DNA of 64,000 bases. Source: an uncultured Bacteroidales bacterium. Lineage in GTDB: Bacteria > Bacteroidota > Bacteroidia > Bacteroidales > UBA932. The position numbers and the translations under genes were made by a program. The stretch lies in NCBI GenBank assembly GCA_944323845.1, contig CALUUA010000001.1, positions 62,001-126,000 of the forward strand, read 5' to 3'. Positions 18,477 to 26,942 of the stretch are shown in pieces; position 1 is the stretch's first letter, and every line of letters begins with the position of its first letter. The notes below the pieces were generated by a model that searched no databases, was not told the DNA's origin, and saw only the letters and a program-made list of their open reading frames with translations.

Positions 18477-19268
18477 ATGACGGTTGGTAATCCGCGTTAC
18501 GCGGTAGTGACAGGAGCGAGCACAGGCCTTGGCAGGTGCATCGCGCTGGAATTGGCGAAAAGGAAGATAAATACGATTCTGACGGCATTGCCGGGTGAAA
18601 ACCTGGCAGCTGTATCAGAGACATGCCGGGAGATGGGGACGGAAAGCGAGTATTTCGAGTTCGACATGTCTGACAAGTCTGCCCTTTCGGACTTCGCCGG
18701 GACGGTCAACGGCAGGTACGAGGCTTTCGCTCTGGTGAACAATGCCGGATTGGGTGGCAGCAGGCGTTTCGGCGAGGCGCCCCTGCGGTATATCGATACT
18801 ATGGTTCAGGTGAATGTGGCGGCTACGGTCATTCTGACACATGAGTTCCTGCAGAATCTCAGGAGGAATGCCCGGTCTTTTATTCTGAATATTTCATCCA
18901 TGGCCGGTGTCGTGCCGAGCGGCTACAAGACCGTGTATCCGGCTTCGAAAGCCTTCATCAGGTATTTTTCCCTGGGCATGCGTGAGGAGTTCAAGCCGGA
19001 TGACATCTCCGTAAGTCTTGCCGTGCTCGGCCCTATGCCCACGAAGCAGGAGATAGCTTCGAGGATAGACAGACAGGGATTTCTCGGCAAGGCTTTGTCT
19101 TTGAAGCCTGAGCGTGTGGCGGAAGCCTGCGTGGACGGTATGTTCAAGGGAAAGCGGACGATAGTTCCCGGCGTATTCAACAGGTTTTCAATGAATTTGC
19201 TGAAACTGGCGCCGGAGTGCCTGAGCGGGATGCTGATGTCCCGTCAGGTAAGGCGTCATGAACTGTAG
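18477..19268 (+). CDS. Short-chain dehydrogenase/reductase
   Basis: A 263-residue classical SDR. It has the NAD(P) motif VVTGASTGLGRCIALELAKR (TGxxxGxG) at residues about 9-28, NNAG at about 90, catalytic Ser in ISSM (about 141), and YPASKAF with the YxxxK pair (about 155-159). The substrate cannot be deduced. It follows the NfnB gene by 16 bp and is followed by the epimerase-like gene after 8 bp, suggesting one operon. Confidence 0.85.
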   Translation: MTVGNPRYAVVTGASTGLGRCIALELAKRKINTILTALPGENLAAVSETCREMGTESEYFEFDMSDKSALSDFAGTVNGRYEAFALVNNAGLGGSRRFGEAPLRYIDTMVQVNVAATVILTHEFLQNLRRNARSFILNISSMAGVVPSGYKTVYPASKAFIRYFSLGMREEFKPDDISVSLAVLGPMPTKQEIASRIDRQGFLGKALSLKPERVAEACVDGMFKGKRTIVPGVFNRFSMNLLKLAPECLSGMLMSRQVRRHEL

Positions 19269-19276
19269 AATCCCGG

Positions 19277-20206
19277 ATGAAGATGGACAGGACGGTGCTG
19301 GTTACAGGAGCCAACGGTATGCTGGCCGCCAATATCATCGAGAGGCTTGCCCGCGAAGGCTGCAATGTGATAGGGACGGTGCGTAAAGGGAGGTCTTACA
19401 AGGGTGAGACATACGGCCGTGTCACCGTGGCTGAGGCTGATTTCAAGGACGAGGCCGCCATGAGGCCTCTGGTGGCGCAGGCGGATGCGGTTTTCCATGT
19501 AGCGGCCATGACTTCGCAGGCTGGGACGGATTATGAGCCGTTCCGCAAGGTGAATGTGGAGCCTACGGAAATGTTGCTGGATCTCTCTCTTGAATACGGT
19601 GTGGAAACCTTTGTGTATGTCAGCACTGCCAATACCATAGGCTACGGAGCGGCCGAAGGGGAGGAAATGAAGTATCCGTTCACGAAGTCCTGCTATGCCT
19701 TGAGCAAGAAGGAGGCTGAAGAAGTGGCGCTGGCTTATGCCGACAGGATGAGGGTGGTGATAGTGAATCCTACTTTCATGGTAGGCAGGTACGGCTCCGA
19801 GAAAGGTTCCGACAGGATATTTTCCATGGTCAGGAAGTCTCCCGTGGTATTCTGCCCCTCCGGCGGGAAGAGCGTGCTGGATGTGGAGGAGGCGGCCAGA
19901 GGTATGATTATGGCGATGGAGAAAGCCGAAACGGGAAGCCGCTATCTGATTACTGGTACCAATTATCATTATCGGGAGATGTTCCGCAGGATGGCGGACA
20001 AATCGGGAGTCAGGAGGCTGTATGTCAGTCTGCCGGACTGGCTGCTGAAGGCTGCGGGCAAGTTCGGGGATTTCCTCGCATGGCTCGGGCTGGAGACAGA
20101 GGTGACTTCGGTCAATATGGATATGCTCATGACAGATAATTTCTATTATACAGACAAGGCCTGGCGCGAACTCGGTTTCAAGGCCCGGGATTTCTTCGCG
20201 AAGTAG
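19277..20206 (+). CDS. NAD-dependent epimerase/dehydratase family protein
   Basis: A 309-residue extended SDR. Features: Rossmann motif VLVTGANGMLAANIIERLAR (residues about 7-26), D in ADFKD, HVAAMTSQ, STANTIGYG, and YALSKKEAEE (YxxxK, about 148-152). It resembles NAD-dependent epimerase/dehydratase or dihydroflavonol reductase-like enzymes; the substrate is unknown. Last gene of the presumed nfnA-nfnB-SDR-epimerase run; a 178-bp gap follows. Confidence 0.8.
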   Translation: MKMDRTVLVTGANGMLAANIIERLAREGCNVIGTVRKGRSYKGETYGRVTVAEADFKDEAAMRPLVAQADAVFHVAAMTSQAGTDYEPFRKVNVEPTEMLLDLSLEYGVETFVYVSTANTIGYGAAEGEEMKYPFTKSCYALSKKEAEEVALAYADRMRVVIVNPTFMVGRYGSEKGSDRIFSMVRKSPVVFCPSGGKSVLDVEEAARGMIMAMEKAETGSRYLITGTNYHYREMFRRMADKSGVRRLYVSLPDWLLKAAGKFGDFLAWLGLETEVTSVNMDMLMTDNFYYTDKAWRELGFKARDFFAK

Positions 20207-20281
20207 AGCCGCAGGCTGTACGCCGGCAATGCCGGTATTCCTGACTTGTTGAAAATTTCAAGAAAAATTAACAGGAATATT

Positions 20282-20313
20282 TTTGTTTATTACATTGAAT
20301 AGCGGTAACTTTG
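20282..20313 (+). promoter_or_regulatory. Promoter for the 49-aa peptide and lipoprotein
   Basis: TTTG (20282-20285), 20 bp, TAACTTTG (20306-20313): a good match to the Bacteroidetes housekeeping promoter. It would give a leader of about 65 nt for the small peptide gene at 20385, with the lipoprotein gene downstream. Confidence 0.65.
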
Positions 20314-20384
20314 ACCGTCTGTAATTGAAAAAGCTATTTAAAGTAATAAATCCTCAATTGTCTACATTAACAATCCATATGCTT

Positions 20385-20534
20385 ATGAAACAAAATGTTT
20401 TTGATGAGGCCTTCGTTTATGAGGCCCCTGAAATGTTTTCTTCGGAGGTCTCCGTGGAAAACGGATTTGCAGCCAGCCCGTTCGAAGGGGCTACGATCGA
20501 CATCGACAATTTCGAAGATGGCGTTAAATTCTAA
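20385..20534 (+). CDS. Small acidic peptide (49 aa) preceding a secreted lipoprotein
   Basis: MKQNVFDEAFVYEAPEMFSS opens a 49-residue acidic peptide with ENGFAASPFEG in the middle and an Asp/Glu-rich end. It follows a well-formed promoter and lies 15 bp before the lipoprotein gene. No signal peptide or membrane segment is seen. It resembles a loose group of short Bacteroidetes peptides (YxxP near the start, acidic end) next to secreted proteins, but I know no function. Starts at 20379 (ATG) or 20325 (TTG) are also in frame. The arrangement argues that it is a real gene. Confidence 0.55.
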   Translation: MKQNVFDEAFVYEAPEMFSSEVSVENGFAASPFEGATIDIDNFEDGVKF

Positions 20535-20549
20535 AAAGGAGGTACTATC

Positions 20550-22484
20550 ATGAAAAAGATTTTATTGTCAGTATTGGCAGTCGCTGCGGTAGCTGTGAGC
20601 TGCCAGACTGAGAAACTTGAGGAAGGTACTTCCCAGACCGGCAAGACCGTGAAGATTGTTGCCGAGCTTCCTGAGACCAAGACTATCTTCAATCCTGAGG
20701 ACAAGACTGTCGCATGGGAGGATGGCGATGAACTGACTGTAGTGGTGAACTCAAGTTCGGCGTATAAGTTCGGCAAGGTGGCCGGCGAAAACGCTTTCTC
20801 CGCATCAGGAGTGACACTTCAGGATGGCCAGAATACGTATCATGTCCTGTATCCTTACAATAGTGATGTCAAGACGGTGGATGTTGACGGAGTTGCTTGC
20901 AATAAGAGCGGATCAAAAAGGTATGTCGATGTTCCGAGCGAGGCTGCAGCAGTTCAGAAAGGCATAAATAACGCCGATCATGTAAAGGGCGTGATATACG
21001 GCTACACTACGGCTGCCGATTCAGAGACACCTTCCGTACAGATGCACCAGCTTACGGCTCTGCTGAAGATAGACGTCACCAACAACCATACCGAGCCTAT
21101 AGAGGTACGCAGTATCACGGTATCTACCGATGCTGCAGGCCAGCTTCTCAGCGGTACGTATTATATCAATCTCGAGACCGGCGGGACGGAATCGAGCGGC
21201 GATAAATACACTTATAATTATACTACACTTGGCGTTACAAATGTTACGATGGAAGCAGGTGCTACCGGTACGTTCTGGGTATCCGCCCATCCTTTCAGCG
21301 TCCCTCAGGGTTCCAAGCTCACTATCTCTGTAGAGACGGACAAGGGCGTTTCATCCGATGAGAGGACTTACGAAAGTGCTCTCGAGTTTGCTGCAGGTAC
21401 TGTAAATACAGCTTCATTCAACTTTGAAGCACCTGAAGCTATCGAGAAACTTACTGTGGCAGAATTCCTTGCGAAGGAAGTCGGCGATGTGTATTATGAG
21501 TTGACCGGTACCATTTCCAATATTGTTGATACTGATTACGGCAATTTCGATTTGACCGATGATACCGGTACTGTTTATGTTTACGGCCTGACAGCTACGA
21601 AGGCAACTAGCAACGACAACTCATTCTCATCTCTCGGATTGAGGGAAGGCGATGTCTTGACGCTTGTCGGAAAAAGGGCTGAATATAAAGGCACAGCGCA
21701 GGTCGGCGGCCCGGCATATTACATCAGCCATGTTGCAGCGCCATACTGCAACGTGACTCCGAGCACGATGAGTGTTACAGCCGAGGCAGGTACGACTACT
21801 TTCAACATTGAATCTAATGAATACTGGATGCTTGAGTCGAGCAATGAAGCTTATACTGTGTCTCAGAAAGAGGGAACAGGCGATGCTGTCATCACTGTCA
21901 CTTATCCTGCCAATGAAGGTACAGAGCCTGTAGAAGTAGTCTTTACTGTCCTTAGCAATTCTGGTGTAGAAAAGACAGTTACTCTTACCCAGCGTGTTGC
22001 AGGACAGGTTATAGAACCTACTGAGCTTTTCATTTCTGAATATGTAGAAGGATCAGCGAACAATAAGTATATAGAAATATATAACCCTACATCAAATACG
22101 ATTGATTTGAGTGACTATACGCTTGAAATATACAGTAATGGCAAGACAACTTCGACATCTGTTAAATTAGAGGGCTCGATTGAATCAAAAACGGCACTTG
22201 TCTATGCTAATTCAAATGCTGACCTTTATGAGGTGCCTAAGGAAAGGAAATCAGGCAGTATTTCATTCAATGGCGAGAAAGGAGATGCCATAGCTTTAAG
22301 TAAAAATGGAGTGAATATAGATGTCTGGGGCATTATCGGCTCTACTGCCGATTATGGTAAAGACGTTACTATGAGAAGAAATCCAGACGTTACTGGACCA
22401 TCTGCAGAGTTTATTGAAAGTCAGTGGACAACATATTCTAAAGATGATGTGTCTGACCTTGGAAAGCATACGATGAATGAGTAG
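20550..22484 (+). CDS. Lipoprotein with BACON and lamin-tail domains
   Basis: A 644-residue surface or periplasmic lipoprotein. Signal with lipobox AVAVSC (Cys about residue 19). Residues about 30-290 look like a fimbrillin-type or other beta-sandwich domain (PETKTIFNPEDKTVAWEDGD, FNFEAPE end). About 298-395 resemble an OB-fold-like domain (LTGTISNIV, FDLTDDTGTVYVYGL). About 397-485 is a BACON domain (CNVTPSTMSVTAEAGTTTF, VTLTQR). About 492-640 is a lamin-tail domain (LFISEYVEGSANNKYIEIYN, SISFNGEKGDAIAL). BACON modules often bind carbohydrate or mucin and lamin-tail domains often accompany secreted nucleases, but no catalytic domain is visible here. Confidence 0.82.
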   Translation: MKKILLSVLAVAAVAVSCQTEKLEEGTSQTGKTVKIVAELPETKTIFNPEDKTVAWEDGDELTVVVNSSSAYKFGKVAGENAFSASGVTLQDGQNTYHVLYPYNSDVKTVDVDGVACNKSGSKRYVDVPSEAAAVQKGINNADHVKGVIYGYTTAADSETPSVQMHQLTALLKIDVTNNHTEPIEVRSITVSTDAAGQLLSGTYYINLETGGTESSGDKYTYNYTTLGVTNVTMEAGATGTFWVSAHPFSVPQGSKLTISVETDKGVSSDERTYESALEFAAGTVNTASFNFEAPEAIEKLTVAEFLAKEVGDVYYELTGTISNIVDTDYGNFDLTDDTGTVYVYGLTATKATSNDNSFSSLGLREGDVLTLVGKRAEYKGTAQVGGPAYYISHVAAPYCNVTPSTMSVTAEAGTTTFNIESNEYWMLESSNEAYTVSQKEGTGDAVITVTYPANEGTEPVEVVFTVLSNSGVEKTVTLTQRVAGQVIEPTELFISEYVEGSANNKYIEIYNPTSNTIDLSDYTLEIYSNGKTTSTSVKLEGSIESKTALVYANSNADLYEVPKERKSGSISFNGEKGDAIALSKNGVNIDVWGIIGSTADYGKDVTMRRNPDVTGPSAEFIESQWTTYSKDDVSDLGKHTMNE

Positions 22485-22504
22485 TTGTTTGCTCTTTTAA
22501 TTCC

Positions 22505-22535
22505 AGCCGCTCCGACCCTCGGGGCGGCTTTTTTT
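22505..22535 (+). terminator. Intrinsic terminator after the BACON/lamin-tail lipoprotein
   Basis: GCCGCTCCGA (22506-22515), a short loop and TCGGGGCGGC (22519-22528) form a strong stem with one G-T position, followed by seven T. It begins 21 bp after the stop codon. Confidence 0.85.
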
Positions 22536-22618
22536 GTTCCAGCCCTACTCCCTTCCCTCCGTTCTTCCTTCCGTTCTTTCCTCCCTTCCTCCCCCGGACT
22601 AGCCGCATTCCATGCCCC

Positions 22619-23130
22619 AAATGACACCAGTCCCGCGGAAACATCACGGACCTGTCGCACTTTCCGCCCCAAATGCACCCAGTCCCGCAGAAATGTTACG
22701 GACCTGTCGCACTTTCCGCCTCAAATGCACCCAGTCCCGCAGAAACATCACGGACTAGCATCATTCTCCGTCTCAAATGCACCCAGTCCCGCAGAAATGT
22801 TACGGACCTGTCGCACTTTCCGTCCCAAATGCACCTAGTCCCGCGAAAACATCACGGACCTGTCGCACTTTTCGTCCCAAATGCCCCTAGTCCCGCGGAA
22901 ACATCACGAAATGTTACGGACTAGCATCATTCTCCACCTCGAATGCCCCTAGTCCCGCGGAAACATCACGAAATGTTACGGACTAGCATCATTCTCCACC
23001 TCGAATGCACCTAGTCCCGCAGAAACATCACGGACTAGCATCATTCTCCGTCTCAAATGCACCTAGTCCCGCAGAAATGTTACGGACTAGCATCATTCTC
23101 CACCTCGAATGCACCTAGTCCCGCAGAAAC
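22619..23130. repeat. 52-bp tandem repeat array (about ten units)
   Basis: The octamer AGTCCCGC occurs eleven times, at 22629, 22681, 22733, 22785, 22837, 22889, 22951, 23013, 23065 and 23117, plus flanking partial matches, with a period of 52 bp and two units of 62 bp. Two unit types alternate, one with TGTTACGGACCTGTCGCACT and one with CATCACGGACTAGCATCATT; the two 62-bp units carry both forms in a row. The array fills most of the 669 bp between the lipoprotein and a convergent gene. Because 52 is not divisible by three, the open frames through it are not credible genes. Confidence 0.9.
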
Positions 23131-23153
23131 TTCGTATTACAGACCGCGCAACA

Positions 23154-24188
23154 TCAACGTCTGAAAGTCTCGTCCATATAGGAAATCCCACCGCAGGCAG
23201 CCATCGTGATAGCCTGGGATTCATGTGAAAGAGTCGCGAAAATCAGCCCCGTCTCGAAAGGAATGCCGTAAATCGTTGACAAGGCCAGCGATACGATGAA
23301 ATGAAAAGCCCCGAACCCACCTGGCACAGGCACCAGCCACCCGAAACTCCCCGCGACCATAAGAAAAAGAGCATCCACGGCACCCAGACTGTCCAGCCCC
23401 GGCATCGCATTCATCGTGGCGGCACTCATGAGCCAGTACATCAGCCAGATAACCAGCGTATAAAAGAAAAACTTCCACTTGTTCTTCATCCGCACGCAAG
23501 AGAAAACCCCCTGCATCAGCCCCTTGCATACCTTGGCCACAGACCGCGAAAACCCGGACCTGTTCCGCGTCCGGTAAATGATAATTATGGCGACAGCGAA
23601 TACGACTGCCAGCCCCAGCAGCAGCCACCACAGACTGAAATTCATGTTTTCCTGAAACGGCCGCCACATCTTTTCCAGAAAAAATGCCCCGAATTCAGAC
23701 CACCTGAAAGCGAGAAGCGCTATCAGAAAAAGCAACATCGTCACCATATCCCAGCTCCTCTCCAGAACCACTGTCCCAAGCACCTTGTCGTAGGAGGCCC
23801 TTTTCCTGACAATACCCCCGTCGCCGACATCCTCATTGCCCGTCTCGGGCAATGAATTTTTAGTGATGAACCCGCAGCGGACAAATTCCCCTATGCGTGG
23901 AAATACGAAATTGGCGATATAGCCGATATTTACGGCATTGAATGTGGTGCGGCGGCTGATACTGCCGTCGATAGGCAGGAGCGTTTCTCTCCATCGCAGC
24001 CCCCTGAACCAGAAAGCCGCGATGCCCGCAGCCATGGACACGAGGATATATCCCCATCTGCAGGATTTTATTCCGGTGATGAAGTCGTCCCATTTCACGC
24101 CCCTGAATGTAAAATAGAGGAGGAAACAGGCTACAGCCGCCGAAAGCAGATATTTGATGATGTCGGTCCCGTAATCTTTTTTCTTCAT
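23154..24188 (-). CDS. Flippase-like integral membrane protein (UPF0104/YbhN, LPG-synthase TM family)
   Basis: A 344-residue polytopic membrane protein with about eight hydrophobic segments. IIKYLLSAAVACFLLYFTFRG and WGYILVSMAAGIAAFWFRGL lie at the start. FRGLRWRETL, NIGYIANFVFPRIGEFVRCG and VPGGFGAFHFIVSLAL are typical of the lysylphosphatidylglycerol-synthase transmembrane (UPF0104) family. No synthase domain is present, so it is not an LPG synthase. An in-frame 21-bp palindrome (23834-23854) encodes part of a loop. An upstream in-frame ATG (24200) would leave almost no leader after the TAAATTTG at 24209-24216, so 24188 is chosen. Confidence 0.8.
   Translation of the reverse strand: MKKKDYGTDIIKYLLSAAVACFLLYFTFRGVKWDDFITGIKSCRWGYILVSMAAGIAAFWFRGLRWRETLLPIDGSISRRTTFNAVNIGYIANFVFPRIGEFVRCGFITKNSLPETGNEDVGDGGIVRKRASYDKVLGTVVLERSWDMVTMLLFLIALLAFRWSEFGAFFLEKMWRPFQENMNFSLWWLLLGLAVVFAVAIIIIYRTRNRSGFSRSVAKVCKGLMQGVFSCVRMKNKWKFFFYTLVIWLMYWLMSAATMNAMPGLDSLGAVDALFLMVAGSFGWLVPVPGGFGAFHFIVSLALSTIYGIPFETGLIFATLSHESQAITMAACGGISYMDETFRR
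23834..23854 (+). repeat. CAATGA-tail hairpin inside the UPF0104 gene
   Basis: CATTGCCCG-TCT-CGGGCAATG, a perfect 9-bp stem followed by AATTTT, lies in frame within a cytoplasmic or periplasmic loop of the membrane protein and adds residues around SLPETGN. Member of the dispersed hairpin family described in the findings. Confidence 0.65.
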
Positions 24189-24208
24189 CCCGTTCTGCAT
24201 GGAAAACG

Positions 24209-24216
24209 CAAATTTA
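24209..24216 (-). promoter_or_regulatory. Candidate -7 element for the UPF0104 gene
   Basis: TAAATTTG on the minus strand, 20 bp before the chosen ATG at 24188; -33 not evident. Confidence 0.45.
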
Positions 24217-24248
24217 TCTAAAAAACCTTAAATACGGATAAATTTACC

Positions 24249-24256
24249 TATCTTTG
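24249..24256 (+). promoter_or_regulatory. Candidate -7 element for the PfkB kinase operon
   Basis: TATCTTTG matches TAnnTTTG 26 bp before the ATG at 24283; -33 not evident. Divergent with the UPF0104 promoter. Confidence 0.55.
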
Positions 24257-24282
24257 TCGACTGTTGATATAATTTGCTCCGG

Positions 24283-25293
24283 ATGAAATCTATTTTGGGG
24301 ATGGGCAATGCCCTCACTGACATACTTGCCGTGCTTCAGGATGACACGCTGCTGAAACAGTTCCATCTGCCGAAAGGAAGCATGCAGCATGTGGATATGA
24401 TGACCGGCGACAGGATCTGGCAGGCCCTGAAGTCTATGGGAGTGCAATATGTGGCAGGCGGCTCGGCAGCCAACACTATCACCGGCACTGCCATTTTCGG
24501 CATGAAATCAGGATTCATAGGCAAGATCGGCGATGACGACCTCGGCCACCTGTACAAGAGCGATCAGGAGCAGTACGGCATCAGGTCCACTCTCCTGAAA
24601 GGCGTGAATTCGTCCGGCCGGGCCATGGTATTCATTACAGCACCTAATGCTGAACGCACCTTTGCCGTGTATCTCGGAGCCGCCCTTGAACTTGTGCCCG
24701 AAGACCTGAAGCCGGAGTATTTCGAAGGCTATGATTATTTCCATATCGAAGGCTATCTGGTACAGAATCAGAATCTGATCAGGAAGGCAGTCGAACTGGC
24801 GAAGGAAGCCGGCTGCATCATATCCCTCGACATGGCTTCATACAATGTCGTCGAATCGAACGAGGCTTTCCTGCATGATATAGTCGACCATTACGTGGAT
24901 ATCGTATTCGCAAACGAGTCCGAGGCCAGGGCTTTTACCAGACTTGCCCCGAGAGAGGCTCTGGACGAGATAGCGCGTCACTGCAGTATCGCTGTCGTGA
25001 AAGTCGGGAAAGACGGCTCAATGGTGAAAAGCGGCGATGAATACCATTATATAGAAGCATGGCCGGCCGATACTGTGGATGCCACGGGGGCAGGGGATAC
25101 ATATGCGGCAGGCTTTCTGTATGCCCATTCTCTCGGTATGCCGCTGAAAGTCTGCGGAGAGATAGGATCCATCATTGCCGCCAAGGTCGTGGAAGTGATA
25201 GGCACCAAGATCGACATACCGCGTTGGAAGGCCGCCAAATCCGAAATCAAGGCCTTGATCCGTAAGCACCAGTCCAATGTTAATCCGCAGTAG
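24283..25293 (+). CDS. PfkB-family carbohydrate/nucleoside kinase (adenosine-kinase-like)
   Basis: A 336-residue PfkB sugar/nucleoside kinase. The N-terminus MKSILGMGNALTDILAVLQD contains the substrate-side Asp; VAGGSAANTITG (about residues 54-65) is PfkB signature 1; DTVDATGAGDTYAAGF (about 260-275) is signature 2 with the catalytic Asp. The pattern resembles adenosine kinase-like proteins of Bacteroidetes, but ribokinase or fructokinase activity cannot be excluded. It precedes the unknown 189-aa gene with no gap. A TTG nine bases upstream is in frame; ATG 24283 fits the promoter spacing. Confidence 0.85.
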   Translation: MKSILGMGNALTDILAVLQDDTLLKQFHLPKGSMQHVDMMTGDRIWQALKSMGVQYVAGGSAANTITGTAIFGMKSGFIGKIGDDDLGHLYKSDQEQYGIRSTLLKGVNSSGRAMVFITAPNAERTFAVYLGAALELVPEDLKPEYFEGYDYFHIEGYLVQNQNLIRKAVELAKEAGCIISLDMASYNVVESNEAFLHDIVDHYVDIVFANESEARAFTRLAPREALDEIARHCSIAVVKVGKDGSMVKSGDEYHYIEAWPADTVDATGAGDTYAAGFLYAHSLGMPLKVCGEIGSIIAAKVVEVIGTKIDIPRWKAAKSEIKALIRKHQSNVNPQ

Positions 25294-25863
25294 ATGGCTT
25301 TTTTTCTGACAACATGGCTACGGAAGCACCGGCTGAAGAAATACGCGAGCAGCCGGCCCACTGGTTTCATGCCATTGGGAAAAATACGCACCGTTCTTGT
25401 CATCGCTGACGGTACAGAACCGGAGTGCCTGAAAGACACGGCCCGGCTGGAGGACTTCTTTTCAGGTTTCGGGATAGTTTCCTCATTCATATACACCGAC
25501 CTCCGCAAGATAGGCCGGGATACCATCGTGTATGCCTGCGGCGACAATGTCATTACCCGTCGCGACACCGACTGGACAGGTATGCCGGACCTAAGGCGCA
25601 AAGGCCATCTGTTTTCCGGGGACTATGACCTGCTCATAAGCCTGAAGGACAGTACCGGTTTTACCGAGAAATTTCTGGCCGTGACGGCCAATGCTGGATT
25701 CAAGATAGGGACATGTGCCTTTCACGGGCATCCCTTCGATCTCGTGATTGCCGACAGGCAGGAGCCTGACGGGCAATGCATCGGGCCTGACGGCATAGAA
25801 AAAACTTGCAGCACATCTGAAAGAATTGATGCAATCTGTAATTTCCTAATAAAAATAGTGTGA
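25294..25863 (+). CDS. Conserved hypothetical protein, 189 aa
   Basis: I do not recognise a named function. The 189-residue soluble protein starts MAFFLTTWLRKHRLKKYASS, a basic N-terminus, then has an alternating alpha/beta pattern: IRTVLVIADGTE, FGIVSSFIYTDLRK, GDYDLLISLKDSTGFTEKFL and FKIGTCAFHGHPFDLVI. This recalls small Bacteroidetes proteins of unknown role. It lies between the kinase stop (0 bp) and the DUF368 gene (stop and start overlap by one base), so it is probably co-transcribed with both. Confidence 0.7.
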   Translation: MAFFLTTWLRKHRLKKYASSRPTGFMPLGKIRTVLVIADGTEPECLKDTARLEDFFSGFGIVSSFIYTDLRKIGRDTIVYACGDNVITRRDTDWTGMPDLRRKGHLFSGDYDLLISLKDSTGFTEKFLAVTANAGFKIGTCAFHGHPFDLVIADRQEPDGQCIGPDGIEKTCSTSERIDAICNFLIKIV

Positions 25864-26852
25864 TGAAAAATCCTTTGAATTACCTGCTTGTGACAGTAAA
25901 AGGCATCTGTATGGGTGCCGCCGATGTGATACCGGGTGTGTCCGGCGGGACGATTGCCTTCATGACAGGCATCTACGAAGAACTGGTGGGCTCCATCAAT
26001 TCCATCAACGGTACGGCTGTCAAGCTGCTTTTCACCGGAAAGTTCAGACAGTTCTGGAAACATATAAACGGCAATTTCCTTTTCTCATTGATAGCCGGTA
26101 TATTGATAAGCATCCTGTCTCTGGCGAAATTGATGCAGTATCTGCTCAATTATCAGCCGATCCAGACATGGGCCTTCTTCTTCGGCCTGATCGTGGCCTC
26201 GTCCATATTCATATTGAGAGGGATAAAGAAATGGAAGGTGAAGGATTTCATCATGCTCGTTTTCGGCATCGTGCTCGGAGTGGTCGTGTGTACATTGTCT
26301 CCGACGGAGACACCGGACGGACTCTGGTTCATCTTCCTGTGCGGAGCGATTGCGATATGCGCCATGATATTGCCGGGAATATCCGGCAGCTTTATCCTTC
26401 TGGTCCTCGGCAAGTACGAGTATATGATGGGGACGCTGGCGGATATCATTTCAGGAACAGGGAACTGGCTGGATTTCGTGACCGTGATTGTCTTCGTGGT
26501 AGGCGCGGCCACAGGGATTATAGCCTTTTCGAAGTTCCTGCACTGGCTCTTGCAGCATTATCACAGGGAGACCCTGCTGGTGATGGCCGGTTTCATAATC
26601 GGGTCTCTGGTGAAGGTGTGGCCGTGGAGTGACAAGGCTACGCTGGTCAAGTCCCAGTTTCCGGAGCTGATGGCTTTAGACGAGACAGGAGGTCTGACAG
26701 CCGCTATGGTAGAGCAGCATTTCGGCATGATAGACATGCATATGGGCGGGGCGGTGCTTTTCGCTTTAGTGGGATTTTTCCTCGTAACCGGTATCGAACT
26801 GGCCACGGTCATGATATCCCGGCGACGGAAAACCGTGCAGCCTGAAGAATAG
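25863..26852 (+). CDS. DUF368 family transporter (PopT-type polyprenyl-phosphate translocase)
   Basis: A 329-residue polytopic membrane protein of the DUF368 family. The two-repeat pattern is clear: GAADVIPGVSGGTIAFMTGI (about residues 18-37) and AMILPGISGSFILLVLGKYE (about 165-185), with about nine hydrophobic segments. Members of DUF368 were shown to recycle undecaprenyl phosphate across the cytoplasmic membrane (PopT), which would serve wall and O-antigen synthesis; that role is assigned here by family. A GTG three bases upstream is also in frame. Followed by a bidirectional terminator. Confidence 0.88.
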   Translation: MKNPLNYLLVTVKGICMGAADVIPGVSGGTIAFMTGIYEELVGSINSINGTAVKLLFTGKFRQFWKHINGNFLFSLIAGILISILSLAKLMQYLLNYQPIQTWAFFFGLIVASSIFILRGIKKWKVKDFIMLVFGIVLGVVVCTLSPTETPDGLWFIFLCGAIAICAMILPGISGSFILLVLGKYEYMMGTLADIISGTGNWLDFVTVIVFVVGAATGIIAFSKFLHWLLQHYHRETLLVMAGFIIGSLVKVWPWSDKATLVKSQFPELMALDETGGLTAAMVEQHFGMIDMHMGGAVLFALVGFFLVTGIELATVMISRRRKTVQPEE

Positions 26853-26871
26853 CAAAATCCGGAAGAATGGC

Positions 26872-26914
26872 AAAAAAAGCCGGCCTCGGAATTTCTTCCC
26901 GGCCGGCTCTTGTT
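26872..26914. terminator. Bidirectional terminator between DUF368 and acyl-CoA dehydrogenase genes
   Basis: AGCCGGCC (26878-26885) pairs with GGCCGGCT (26901-26908) around a 15-nt loop, with seven A on the left (T-run on the minus strand) and CTTGTTTTG on the right. The two genes converge here, so it can serve both. Confidence 0.8.
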
Positions 26915-26942
26915 TTGTACAGCTTATTTCCTGAAGCAGCTA

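Noticed and set aside
20207..20281. Terminator after the epimerase-like gene
   Set aside because: CCGGC-AAT-GCCGG is present but has only 5 bp and no T-run, so it does not qualify.
22485..22924. Open frames across the tandem array
   Set aside because: They exist because the repeat lacks stops; 52 bp is not a multiple of three, so the peptide frame changes from unit to unit, and no start signal is present.
22619..23130. CRISPR array
   Set aside because: The units are contiguous 52-bp repeats with only two recurring unit types; there are no unique spacers, and no cas gene is near.
23301..23855. 184-codon + strand frame
   Set aside because: Antisense to the UPF0104 membrane protein, with His/Pro/Gln-rich composition typical of a shadow frame.
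23830..23860. Sortase LPxTG motif in the UPF0104 protein
   Set aside because: SLPETGN arises from an inserted hairpin in the middle of a membrane protein, with no C-terminal anchor; the phylum does not use such sorting here.
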